In this document: in pieces, positions 34,201 through 41,208 of the stretch
Layout: each line of letters begins with the position of its first letter
How positions within the stretch are numbered: position 1 is the stretch's first letter
Assembly (NCBI GenBank): GCA_038230275.1
Contig: JBBRNO010000046.1
Span: forward strand, 1 to 41,208
Length of the DNA stretch: 41,208 nucleotides
From: JANXXV01 sp038230275
Lineage (GTDB): Bacteria > Acidobacteriota > Terriglobia > Bryobacterales > Bryobacteraceae
Reading direction: 5' to 3'
Translations under genes and position numbers: made by a program
Notes under the pieces: model-generated
Databases searched by the model: none
Seen by the model: the letters and a program-made list of their open reading frames with translations, nothing else
What the model was told of the DNA's origin: nothing

Positions 34201-35043
34201 ATGCTTATGGAACTTGGAATTGCTTCGTGGACCGTGCCTTGGGCCATTGGAATGCCGGGATATCCGGCGCCGGCGAGGCCGCTCACTCCGCTGGGTCTTC
34301 TTGATAAGGCGGCGAGTCTCGGCGTTGGCATCGTTCAAATCGCCGATAATCTGCCGCTCGACAATCTAACGCCGCGGGAACTGGAAGGGCTGGCAGAGGC
34401 AGCCAGAGGCCACAGCCTCGCATTGGAAGCTGGTACTCGGGGTCTCACGCCCGCGCACCTGCGAAAGTATCTGGAGGTATGCCGGCACACGAAGGCCGCC
34501 GTTCTCAGAACACTTTCACACACGTCAAATTCGAAGCCGACTATTCAGGAAGCCGCATCGTGGATTCTTGAGGTGTTGCCGGAATTCGAAGCCGCGGGCG
34601 TCGCCATCGCCCTGGAAAATAATGAGGCGCACACCGTCAAGGAGTATGCATGGCTCATGAGGGAAGTGCGCAGCCCATTTCTGGGGATCTGTCTGGACAC
34701 GGCGAATTCCCTGGGCCGGCCGGAAACATTGGACCGCGTGGTGGGAGAACTCGCGGAACACGCGATTATGGTGCATATTAAGGACTACGATATCCGCCGG
34801 ATTGATACGCGAATGGGCTTTGAAGTGGTGGGGAAACCCGCCGGCGAGGGTAAGGTCGATTTTGACCTTCTCTTCAGTGCGCTTCGATATCACCAGCGGA
34901 CGCCGAGCGTCATCCTGGAGCACTGGCCGCCATTCGTCGATACGATCGAACGGACCATCGAACTCGAGGAGGAATGGGTAAAGCGCAGCATCGCATTCTT
35001 GCGTACCTGGGTTCAGGGCTCGCGGCAGCCTGCTGTTGCCTAG
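34201..35043 (+). CDS. Sugar phosphate isomerase/epimerase-like TIM-barrel protein
   Basis: The 280-residue protein belongs to the xylose-isomerase-like TIM-barrel (AP endonuclease 2) superfamily: MELGIASWTVPWAIG at the start, GVGIVQIADNLPL, then GVAIALENNEAHTVKEYAWL with a metal-binding Glu, LGICLDTANSLG with Asp, IMVHIKDYDI with His and Lys, and VGKPAGEGKVDFDLL, SVILEHWPP near the end. It should be a cytoplasmic metal-dependent sugar isomerase or epimerase. The ATG directly follows the receptor stop (a second ATG is two codons on). Its last 70 bp contain the start of the cytochrome gene. Confidence 0.88.
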   Translation: MLMELGIASWTVPWAIGMPGYPAPARPLTPLGLLDKAASLGVGIVQIADNLPLDNLTPRELEGLAEAARGHSLALEAGTRGLTPAHLRKYLEVCRHTKAAVLRTLSHTSNSKPTIQEAASWILEVLPEFEAAGVAIALENNEAHTVKEYAWLMREVRSPFLGICLDTANSLGRPETLDRVVGELAEHAIMVHIKDYDIRRIDTRMGFEVVGKPAGEGKVDFDLLFSALRYHQRTPSVILEHWPPFVDTIERTIELEEEWVKRSIAFLRTWVQGSRQPAVA

Positions 35044-36560
35044 GTAGTGTTTCGGGCGCCGAACCCCTCTATACGGGAAGCGCTGCCTGTGCCCCTTGTC
35101 ATCCGTCTCAATACAAAGGCTATACCTCGACTCCGATGGCTCGAACCTCCGGCGAGACATCGGCAATCTCGCTGGACGCCGGCGAGGTGCGTGTACCAAA
35201 CGCGGACATCCGCTATCACATTTCTAAAGACCTCAACCTGCGGTACCAGCGCGGGAATATCTCGGGCTCAATCCAGGCGGCGTATTTTATTGGATCTGGA
35301 ACCGCGGCACGCAGCCTGATCTGGCGCATGGATGGATTCCTGTTTGAATTTCCTGTTGCCTGGTACGCACAGAGCGGATGGAACCTCGCACCTGGCTATG
35401 AAAAGCGCGACACATTGAGCCTATCGAGAGCCGTTGGTCCGGAGTGTCTGAACTGCCACGCAACCGGAGTCCGCCATCGCGCCGGAACGGAAAATCAATA
35501 TGAGACTCCACCGGTCGCTGAACCGGGCATCGGTTGCGAACGGTGCCATGGACCGGCTGGAGAGCACGTCAAATCCGGAGGGCCAGGAGCAATCGTGAAC
35601 CCCGCGAAACTCTCTCCGCCGTTGCGCGACAGCGTTTGCGCTCAATGCCACTTGACTGGCGTCGAGCGCGTTTTGCGTCCCGGCCGGTCCATGCTCCAAT
35701 TTCGTGCCGGCGATGACGTTCAGGCCTACTCCGTCACATTTCTGTCGAACAAACTCGAAGAGCGGGATTTGCATACCACAAGCCACTTCGAGCGCCTCCA
35801 GACGAGCGCTTGCAAGAAGGCTTCCGGGGCCAAGCTCTGGTGCGGGACTTGTCATGAGGCTCATTCCCGCCCGGACGCTGTAACAAGAGACGCCTTCTAC
35901 AGAAGCCGGTGCATTGCATGCCACAAGGACTCCCAGCATGCCTCCGCGCAACGCGAGTGTCTGTCCTGCCATATGCCGCGCCGGCCGGCGGCGGACGCGC
36001 GATTGGCCCAATTCACAGACCATGCGATTCCCCGCCAGACCGCTCACACTATTTCTACAAAGCCCGACGGATTGGTACAGTTCTCTGGACGTGCCGATAC
36101 GCGCGAGGAGGGGCTGGCCTGGGCGCGCATCGGTACTGCAACTAGCGACTCGGCGGCGCTTGATCGCTCCCGGTTACTGCTGGAACGCTCCTATAGCGCA
36201 GAGTCTACCGACCCTGAGGTGACGGCGGTGCTGGGCTACCTGAGAGATCGCGCGGGTGACACCAAAGGCGCGGTAGCGCTCTACGAACGGGTTTTGCGCA
36301 TAGATCGCTCCCAGACGGAAGCCGTGATGAACTTGGGTTCGTCTTACGCGGTAACCGGCCGTTTGAAAGAAGCAGTGGAACTGTGGCGGGACGTCGCGGC
36401 CCGCAACCCGGGCCTTGAATCCGTATGGATCAAACTGGCCTCGGCGTACGCTGTGCTCGGTGAAAAGGAGGCAGCGCGGGAGGCGGCTCGATCCTGCCTC
36501 AAATACCATCCCGATTCAAAGCTGATGCGCGATTTCCTTGTGGAGACTAGCGGCCAATAA
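34974..36560 (+). CDS. Seven-haem cytochrome c with C-terminal TPR repeats, exported
   Basis: The 528-residue protein has a signal peptide (MGKAQHRILAYLGSGLAAA ... SVSGAE) and seven CxxCH haem-binding motifs: CAPCH (residue ~39), CLNCH, CERCH, CAQCH, CGTCH, CIACH and CLSCH, the last near residue 330. A TPR region follows (GDTKGAVALYERVLRIDRSQ, GRLKEAVELWRDVAARNPG, GEKEAAREAARSCLKYHPDS). It resembles the multihaem cytochrome c family related to the NapC/NrfB/cytochrome c554 class with fused TPRs, periplasmic. The start at 34974 lies inside the isomerase gene. AGGAGG ends one base before the ATG, an unusually short spacing, but no better start gives a signal peptide. It overlaps the next convergent gene by 14 bp. 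Confidence 0.88.
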   Translation: MGKAQHRILAYLGSGLAAACCCLGSVSGAEPLYTGSAACAPCHPSQYKGYTSTPMARTSGETSAISLDAGEVRVPNADIRYHISKDLNLRYQRGNISGSIQAAYFIGSGTAARSLIWRMDGFLFEFPVAWYAQSGWNLAPGYEKRDTLSLSRAVGPECLNCHATGVRHRAGTENQYETPPVAEPGIGCERCHGPAGEHVKSGGPGAIVNPAKLSPPLRDSVCAQCHLTGVERVLRPGRSMLQFRAGDDVQAYSVTFLSNKLEERDLHTTSHFERLQTSACKKASGAKLWCGTCHEAHSRPDAVTRDAFYRSRCIACHKDSQHASAQRECLSCHMPRRPAADARLAQFTDHAIPRQTAHTISTKPDGLVQFSGRADTREEGLAWARIGTATSDSAALDRSRLLLERSYSAESTDPEVTAVLGYLRDRAGDTKGAVALYERVLRIDRSQTEAVMNLGSSYAVTGRLKEAVELWRDVAARNPGLESVWIKLASAYAVLGEKEAAREAARSCLKYHPDSKLMRDFLVETSGQ

Positions 36561-38337
36561 TTCGCTCCAGTGCTTTCTCGGCGGATCGACGAACGGAGGG
36601 ATCGCCATTCCTGGCTGCCGCGACGTAATGAATGCGTGCAGCGGAAAAGTCGCCTGACAGCACAAGGGCACTTGCGAGATTCAGGTGCGCCGCGGCGTTG
36701 TCGGGCTGAATCGTTAAAGCCCTCTCCAGCAGGTCGCGTGCTTCTGCACGATCTCCGGCCTGAATCAATCCGAGAGCCACATTTACCAGCACGTCGCTTC
36801 CGGCCGGGTCTTTCTCTAACTCCCGAAGGGTCGCCGGATCTCCGGCCGGAAACGCAGCGCGAAACTGTTTCAACGCTTCGCTGCTGTCGCCCCGGCGGGC
36901 CAACAAAGACGCCAGGTTGTAATGTGCCGCGCGCAACGCGGGGTTTAACGAGACCGCCTGTTGGAACGCTTCAATCGCCTGATCGGTTTGCCCGAGGGCA
37001 GAGAGGGTGAGCCCGTACTCGTGCCGCGCTTCGGCGTCGGAATGGTCGAGTTCCATCGCCCGCTGGTAGACGGACGCTGCGTCTGCGTGGCGGCCCTTCC
37101 GCCGCAGCAAATCCCCATAGTCACGTTGTGCCCTTCCGAACGATGGCGCAGACACAGCCAGGCGTCGCGCCACTTCAAGCTCGTCCGCGCGCCATAGTAT
37201 CTCCGTTATAAAGACGATTCCAAGTGCGCCAGCAGCAACGACGGCCTGAAGAATTACCGGATTCCGCAAACCAAGCCTATGGAATGCGCTCTTCGGCTCG
37301 GTTATCGACAACGTCTTCCGGGTGTCCAAATCACGAATTCGCCAGATGAACCCGTCGAAATAATAGTGCAACGTGCCGGATGTGACGATGAGCGCGGCCA
37401 GTATGTCCAAAAGGAAACCTGGTTCAATGTACCGGAGCGACCAGTTGATTGCGCCATAGCCGAAAATAAGGGCGAGATAGAGCAGCACCAATCCGAGGCG
37501 CGGGCGAAAGAGGAACGCGAGAACTCCAGCCGTGCCGCGGCCGAAGCGATTCCGATTGAAAGCCCACACAATGGCGTAATACTGAACGCAATGGAACGCA
37601 GACCAGACCGCGAAACCGACCGTAAAGTCTGGATACACGACGTACAGGTACCACGTGACACCCAAGAAACAGGAGAGCGCGGCCAGTTTGCGCCAGTTCA
37701 GCGGCATCCCTCGTCTCAATAAGATCGTTTCGCGGCCCAGATACAGGACAGTCAGCAGGATGCTCAAGGTCAGTAGCCAAAATCGGATTCCAGAGAGGGC
37801 CGCGGGAGCAAGATCTGGTGCACCCGAGAAATAGGCCCGGAGCAGAAAATTGTAGGAATAGTGCGGGCTCATCGCGATCAAGGTGAGGTACCACGACAAG
37901 GCGACCCAGCGGTCCGCCAAAGCGGTGAATTTATCGGTCCGGCCCGCCTTGGCGTCGTAGATTCTGAGGAATCCATACTGCTGCATGAGGACGTGCCAGA
38001 TGTCCCACGTGAAAACGACAAATAGGAGACCGTGGAGGTCGAACCTGGCGAATCCGTAGGCCAGAATGAAAACGACAGGTGGGGCCAACACGAAAGCTGC
38101 TTTGTGCCGCTGAAAGAGGTCTCGATCGGAATACGCGCGAAGAAATCCGGGGAAATGGTGACCAAACGTGAAGAACGCCAGTAGAAATGCGCCGAACTCG
38201 GCCGAAGGAAAGTATCGCGCCAGCGGGATTAGGATTACGGTGGCTAAAAGTGGAGTAAAGATGAAGAGCAGCGAGTCTAACGACGGCGACAGGATCCACA
38301 ACTTTGAACTCTCCCGGACAGTTGCGCCAGTAGTCAC
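36547..38337 (-). CDS. Polytopic membrane protein with intramembrane histidines and C-terminal TPR repeats
   Basis: The 596-residue protein has about ten TM segments in residues 1-380. Histidines sit in or beside these at GHHFPGFLRAY (60-61), DIWHVLMQQYGFLRIYD (115), FHCVQYYAIVWAFNRNRF (249) and TLHYYFDGFIWRIRD (324). Four to five TPRs follow (GRHADAASVYQRAMELDHSD, GQTDQAIEAFQQAVSLNP, GDRAEARDLLERALTIQPDN). No family with a known role was recognised; the His pattern recalls metal- or haem-binding membrane enzymes. Its TPR tail resembles that of the convergent seven-haem cytochrome in kind, and the two may be partners. Confidence 0.78.
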   Translation of the reverse strand: MTTGATVRESSKLWILSPSLDSLLFIFTPLLATVILIPLARYFPSAEFGAFLLAFFTFGHHFPGFLRAYSDRDLFQRHKAAFVLAPPVVFILAYGFARFDLHGLLFVVFTWDIWHVLMQQYGFLRIYDAKAGRTDKFTALADRWVALSWYLTLIAMSPHYSYNFLLRAYFSGAPDLAPAALSGIRFWLLTLSILLTVLYLGRETILLRRGMPLNWRKLAALSCFLGVTWYLYVVYPDFTVGFAVWSAFHCVQYYAIVWAFNRNRFGRGTAGVLAFLFRPRLGLVLLYLALIFGYGAINWSLRYIEPGFLLDILAALIVTSGTLHYYFDGFIWRIRDLDTRKTLSITEPKSAFHRLGLRNPVILQAVVAAGALGIVFITEILWRADELEVARRLAVSAPSFGRAQRDYGDLLRRKGRHADAASVYQRAMELDHSDAEARHEYGLTLSALGQTDQAIEAFQQAVSLNPALRAAHYNLASLLARRGDSSEALKQFRAAFPAGDPATLRELEKDPAGSDVLVNVALGLIQAGDRAEARDLLERALTIQPDNAAAHLNLASALVLSGDFSAARIHYVAAARNGDPSVRRSAEKALERIIGR

Positions 38338-38603
38338 AGTTCCAATCGCCTTCCTGTGTTGTGAGCTTCACAGCCCTTATAGCGACGACATGAAGCCGTC
38401 CAGTATGAAATCTACGTCTCGTTGAACCCTTTGCGAATCATACGCCAAGCGTATGGCGTTTTCAACGATACAGAAAGCGTGAATTCCCGGCTGAACGGCC
38501 TGGCAACACATTCCCCCGACAGACGTAAGCTGTTGCGGGCGGCTAAAGAGCTTTTATTTGGTAGGCGAAGAAAAAGAGTAGATTGTCTAACTGCTTGATT
38601 CTT
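38338..38603. other. Non-coding interval between membrane-TPR gene and tRNA-Arg
   Basis: No gene is seen here. CATACGC (38439-38445) and GCGTATG (38449-38455) form an inverted repeat with a 3-nt loop; there is no T-run for a terminator in either direction. On the minus strand, CTCTTTTTC begins about 27 nt after the tRNA 3' end and might help end the tRNA transcript. An integrase gene, expected beside the tRNA for an active island, is not present. Confidence 0.4.
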
Positions 38604-38648
38604 TGGTGCGCCCGGCATGACTCGAACATGCGACCTTCTGGTTCGTAG
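38604..38648 (-). repeat. 45-bp direct repeat within tRNA-Arg, probable proximal att site
   Basis: This is the copy of the 45-bp repeat that remains part of the working tRNA gene. Both copies run in the same direction and lie 13.9 kb apart. Since the tRNA reads toward lower coordinates, the displaced 3' fragment at 24655 lies exactly where an element integrated at the 3' end would push it. Confidence 0.75.
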
Positions 38649-38680
38649 CCAGACGCTCTATCCAACTGAGCTACGGGCGC
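38604..38680 (-). tRNA. tRNA-Arg(ACG), CCA encoded
   Basis: Read on the minus strand the gene starts GCGCCCG, pairing with CGGGCGC at the 3' end, followed by A and an encoded CCA. The D-arm is GCTC/GAGC with AGTTGGATA in the loop. The anticodon stem TCTGG/CCAGA encloses CTACGAA, giving anticodon ACG for arginine CGN codons, which TadA should edit to ICG. The T-arm is GCATG/CATGC with TTCGAGT. All stems pair perfectly, so it is intact. Its 3' 45 bp are duplicated at 24655-24699, making it the probable integration target of the adjacent segment. Confidence 0.95.
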
Positions 38681-38741
38681 GCGTGGTAGGTAAGCTCTTC
38701 CACTCTACCGATTCCCGGCCGCTAAAGTCAAGCCAAACGCT

Positions 38742-39440
38742 CTACTTCAGCGCTGTCAGCACCCTGGAAGGATAGCCCGTCTGCTTGACCATGCGGTCCG
38801 TCACAATCCGGAAATCCAGCGACTCAATCAACTCCGGAATGTCCTGTTCCACCTGCCGGCCCCAAAACGCGGGAGCCACCTTCCCTGCCACCTTATACAG
38901 CTGGTTGAAAATCTCCGTGTTCTCGCCGATCAGCACCAGGGTCATCGTGCCGCGCCGCCGCAGGACCCGGTGAAATTCCAGCAGCGTCCGCACAATGTCG
39001 TCCGACGACAGCAGCTCCAGCATGTAACAACAGACCACTGCGTCAAACGTATCGTCGCGGTAGGGCATATATCGCGCATCCACGGCCTTGCATTGCGTCC
39101 GTGCGTTAGGGAATTCCATCCTAGCCCGCCGTTGCGTCTTCGCGGCCATATTAGGCGACAGATCCAGCCCGATCGTCGCTCCAGTGGGATTCACTTTCAC
39201 TAGCCGCCGGAACATCTCGCCGGAACCCGTCGCCACTTCCAAAACTTTCATGCCGTCCCGAATTTCGCAGACTTCAATCACTCTGCGGTGTGCCTTCGAG
39301 TGGAAGAAGAAAGTCGAGGCGGGGTAGACGCCGGACAGACGGTCGTAGACGCGCCTGGTTCTATCGGCAATCGTCTTCGGCATCCCATCTCTGGCTGCCA
39401 GAAGAAACGGCAGAGTCATTTTGTTCAGTCGAGAATCCAT
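38742..39440 (-). CDS. Class I SAM-dependent methyltransferase, UbiE/Methyltransf_11-like
   Basis: The protein has the SAM-binding motif VLEVATGSGEMFRRL (motif I), GLDLSPNMAAK (motif II), VDARYMPYRDDTFDAVVCCYMLE (motifs III-IV) and VLRRRGTMTLVLIGE. It is a soluble methyltransferase, perhaps of quinones, lipids or small molecules; substrate not assignable. The ATG at 39440 (232 residues) is used; a GTG at 39455 directly after the kinase stop is possible but leaves no room for a ribosome site. It is the second gene after the LytS-type kinase on the same strand. Confidence 0.85.
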   Translation of the reverse strand: MDSRLNKMTLPFLLAARDGMPKTIADRTRRVYDRLSGVYPASTFFFHSKAHRRVIEVCEIRDGMKVLEVATGSGEMFRRLVKVNPTGATIGLDLSPNMAAKTQRRARMEFPNARTQCKAVDARYMPYRDDTFDAVVCCYMLELLSSDDIVRTLLEFHRVLRRRGTMTLVLIGENTEIFNQLYKVAGKVAPAFWGRQVEQDIPELIESLDFRIVTDRMVKQTGYPSRVLTALK

Positions 39441-39455
39441 AGTTTCGAGCTTCAC

Positions 39456-40748
39456 CTAGGAAACGGCCGCGAGGATCGCGCGCGATTCCGGAATTTCAAT
39501 TTCAGTCTGCGTGCCCTGGCCGGGCCGGCTGTCAATCCACATCCGGTAATCGTTTCCGAACAATACTTTCAACCGCTCATTCACGTTACTAACACCGATA
39601 CCCTGCTCGAATAGTGTAGCCAGTTTCGCCTCCGGGATGCCAACCCCGTCGTCTTCCACTGTCAGATGCAGCCGGCCATTTACCAGACGGCTGCGTACTC
39701 GAATCATACCGCCATCCACCTTGCTGCTCAAACCATGCTTAATACAGTTCTCCACCAGCGGCTGCAAAAGCATGCTCGGCACCAGCCGGTCCAGCGTGTT
39801 CGGCTCCACTTCCTTGACGAACCGGAGCTTATCGCCAAAGCGCACCAGTTCGATTGCCATGTAGTCGTCAATAAATTGCAATTCGTCTCTCAACGGACTC
39901 AGATTCTCATGTTTCCGCAGCAGCCGGCGTAGGATATTCGACAGTTTATAGATCACGCCGCGCGCCTTTTCCGGATCGGTCCGGACCAGCGACGATACGG
40001 AGTTTAGTGTATTAAAGAGAAAGTGCGGGTTGATCTGGCTGGTGAGCGCGGCCATGCGGGCATCCTGCAGCAGCCGGTGCTGGGATTCCAGCTTATCCTC
40101 GTTCCGGGTGTTGTTCCAGACCTTTAGCGGCAGCGTGGTGGCAAAGACGGTGGTGGCGAAGATGGCGATCACCAGCAGCGGTTGCGTATCGGTGGGCAGG
40201 TACGCCGAAAACAGATAGCGCGGCTCGAAAACCCGCAGCGCCGACCAGCGCAGGAATTCCGCGAATACGATGGTCAGCAGGAAGAAAAACTGGAAGCCCT
40301 GGCGGCGCGGGTCCAGGTAAAGCTTCAGGTCCGGCAGCGGCGAAAAGCGCCAGATTTCTTCCGGCTCCGGGGCCAGATCCCGCAGCACTCCGCCTAGGAC
40401 GCCGACGCCCGCGTAGAGTGGCATGGTTAAAAATTCACCGTTCATCATGGCCGGGATGGAAATGAGGATTCCGGAAACCAGGCCGGTCACGTACCCGCCC
40501 AGAATGCCCGACAGAAGGCTGCCTTCGAGGCCCAGATCCACTGATTTGTAAATTCCGGTGAGTACGCGCGTGGCCACGCCCGCGCCAAAAATACTGGCGA
40601 AGCCGAGGGCCATTTGGATGCGCTGGTTGAAGGTCCGTTCCTCTCGCAACAGCATGCGCTTGAACTTGTTCGACCGCACCAGAATGCTGGCGAGGGAAGC
40701 CGCAACCGCAAGCTTGACGAGCAGGATAACTAATCGTTCTTCGAGCAT
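39456..40748 (-). CDS. LytS/YehU-type sensor histidine kinase (His_kinase + HATPase, 5TM sensor)
   Basis: The 430-residue protein begins with a multi-helix membrane sensor of the LytS 5TM type (residues ~1-215; RIQMALGFASIFGAGVATRVL, GGYVTGLVSGILISIPAMM). The PF06580 phosphoacceptor region follows (MAALTSQINPHFLFNTLNSVSSL, with His in NPHFLFN), then the HATPase domain with the N box LLQPLVENCIKHGL and G boxes VEDDGVGIP and GIGVSNVNERL. It should phosphorylate a LytTR-type response regulator, which is not in the window. The methyltransferase follows directly, and ribA is divergent 20 bp away. Confidence 0.9.
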   Translation of the reverse strand: MLEERLVILLVKLAVAASLASILVRSNKFKRMLLREERTFNQRIQMALGFASIFGAGVATRVLTGIYKSVDLGLEGSLLSGILGGYVTGLVSGILISIPAMMNGEFLTMPLYAGVGVLGGVLRDLAPEPEEIWRFSPLPDLKLYLDPRRQGFQFFFLLTIVFAEFLRWSALRVFEPRYLFSAYLPTDTQPLLVIAIFATTVFATTLPLKVWNNTRNEDKLESQHRLLQDARMAALTSQINPHFLFNTLNSVSSLVRTDPEKARGVIYKLSNILRRLLRKHENLSPLRDELQFIDDYMAIELVRFGDKLRFVKEVEPNTLDRLVPSMLLQPLVENCIKHGLSSKVDGGMIRVRSRLVNGRLHLTVEDDGVGIPEAKLATLFEQGIGVSNVNERLKVLFGNDYRMWIDSRPGQGTQTEIEIPESRAILAAVS

Positions 40749-40761
40749 GCGGACCTAGGGA

Positions 40762-40771
40762 CATTATAATG
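40762..40771. promoter_or_regulatory. Symmetrical bidirectional -10 region (CATTATAATG)
   Basis: CATTATAATG is a perfect palindrome that offers TATAAT on both strands (40765-40770 plus; 40768-40763 minus). It lies in the 20-bp gap between the divergent kinase and ribA genes. Shared, symmetrical -10 elements driving divergent transcription are known in bacteria. Plus-strand transcripts would start near 40777 and minus-strand ones near 40756. Confidence 0.6.
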
Positions 40772-41208
40772 AAGCGTCTAGTGATTGCGTCCAGCCAAGC
40801 ATTTGAACTCCTGAAAATCGCCGAAGCGGACTTTCCCACGCGGTTCGGGCATTTCCGCATTCATGGCTATGAGGGGCACTCCGCGTCTGGAGTGGAAGAG
40901 GCAGTTGTTCTGACGATGGGTGACATTCATAGCTCGCCGCCGCTGGTACGTGTCCATTCTCAATGTCTTACCGGGGATGTGTTCCACAGCCTGCGTTGCG
41001 ATTGCCGGGCGCAATTGGAGCTAGCGCTCTATATGGTGGGCGAGGAAGGCCGCGGGATTATTCTCTACGAACATCAGGAAGGCCGGGGGATCGGCCTGAT
41101 GAACAAGTTGCGCGCCTACGAACTGCAGGATGGCGGCGCCGATACGGTGGAGGCGAACGAGCAGCTTGGCTTCAAGGCCGATCTGCGCATTTACGAAATG
41201 CCGGGGGC
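40769..41208 (+). CDS. ribA: GTP cyclohydrolase II, 3'-truncated by window end
   Basis: The frame runs from ATG 40769 (or GTG 40781) to the window end, 146 codons. The sequence FGHFRIHGYEG, VRVHSQCLTGDVFHSLRCDC with the zinc-binding cysteines, and YEHQEGRGIGLMNKLRAYELQ then GADTVEANEQLGF is the RibA core. The enzyme opens GTP to 2,5-diamino-6-ribosylamino-4-pyrimidinone phosphate, formate and pyrophosphate, the first step of riboflavin synthesis. No fused DHBP synthase (RibB) domain precedes it. TATAAT (40765-40770) overlaps the ATG, so a transcript from it would begin after that codon and GTG 40781 could be the real, near-leaderless start. Confidence 0.92.
   Translation, partial: MKRLVIASSQAFELLKIAEADFPTRFGHFRIHGYEGHSASGVEEAVVLTMGDIHSSPPLVRVHSQCLTGDVFHSLRCDCRAQLELALYMVGEEGRGIILYEHQEGRGIGLMNKLRAYELQDGGADTVEANEQLGFKADLRIYEMPG

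Noticed and set aside
38439..38455. Rho-independent terminator at CATACGC/GCGTATG
   Set aside because: There is no T-run on either side and the site is ~150 nt from the tRNA and ~100 nt from the start, not end, of the neighbouring gene.

Overview
The window reads as chromosomal DNA of an acidobacterium, most like the Solibacter/Bryobacter group. This is inferred from gene content: three very large Oar-type TonB-dependent receptors with an N-terminal carboxypeptidase-regulatory-like domain, a DUF1553/DUF1501 pair, ASPIC/UnbV and FG-GAP repeat proteins, a DUF6282 protein and GC-rich codon use. No 16S gene or other decisive marker is present.

Layout. 1-2.7 kb: end of a DUF1553 protein and a Tat-exported DUF1501 protein. 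2.7-5.2 kb (minus): three overlapping genes for a small ferredoxin-fold-like secreted protein, an FG-GAP protein and an NHL-repeat lyase-like protein. 5.4-12.1 kb (plus): HAD phosphatase, ASPIC/UnbV protein, TonB receptor 1 and a TPR lipoprotein-like/periplasmic protein. 12.2-23.1 kb: a sugar-utilisation region with a LacI-type regulator, TonB receptor 2 with a DUF6282 hydrolase, two paralogous clan GH-A-like glycoside hydrolases, two MFS carriers and an SDR epimerase. Receptor 2 and the second hydrolase operon carry the same palindromic operator, core CTAAAGCTTTAG.

23.1-24.7 kb is a decayed strip. It holds a 259-bp inverted-repeat element inserted with a 4-bp duplication into a 12-bp tandem repeat, a frameshifted antitoxin-like gene, a multiply broken Fic gene, and a 45-bp copy of the 3' part of tRNA-Arg. 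The intact tRNA-Arg(ACG) lies at 38.6 kb in the same orientation, so the two copies bracket a 13.9-kb segment in the arrangement expected of a genomic island integrated at a tRNA 3' end. The segment carries an MFS carrier, an SMP-30 lactonase, a secreted unknown, an AraC regulator, an Ldh2-family dehydrogenase, TonB receptor 3, a TIM-barrel isomerase, a seven-haem cytochrome c with TPRs, and a histidine-containing membrane-TPR protein. No integrase is visible inside it.

38.7-41.2 kb (core-like): methyltransferase, LytS-type sensor kinase and the start of ribA (GTP cyclohydrolase II, cut by the window end). The last two share a symmetrical TATAAT region.

How the genes may work together (inference): outer-membrane receptors take up glycan fragments or other large substrates, the GH-A-like enzymes trim them, ACS-type MFS carriers import sugar acids or sugars, and the lactonase, Ldh2 dehydrogenase, epimerase and isomerase process them under LacI and AraC control. 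Substrates cannot be named from the sequence.
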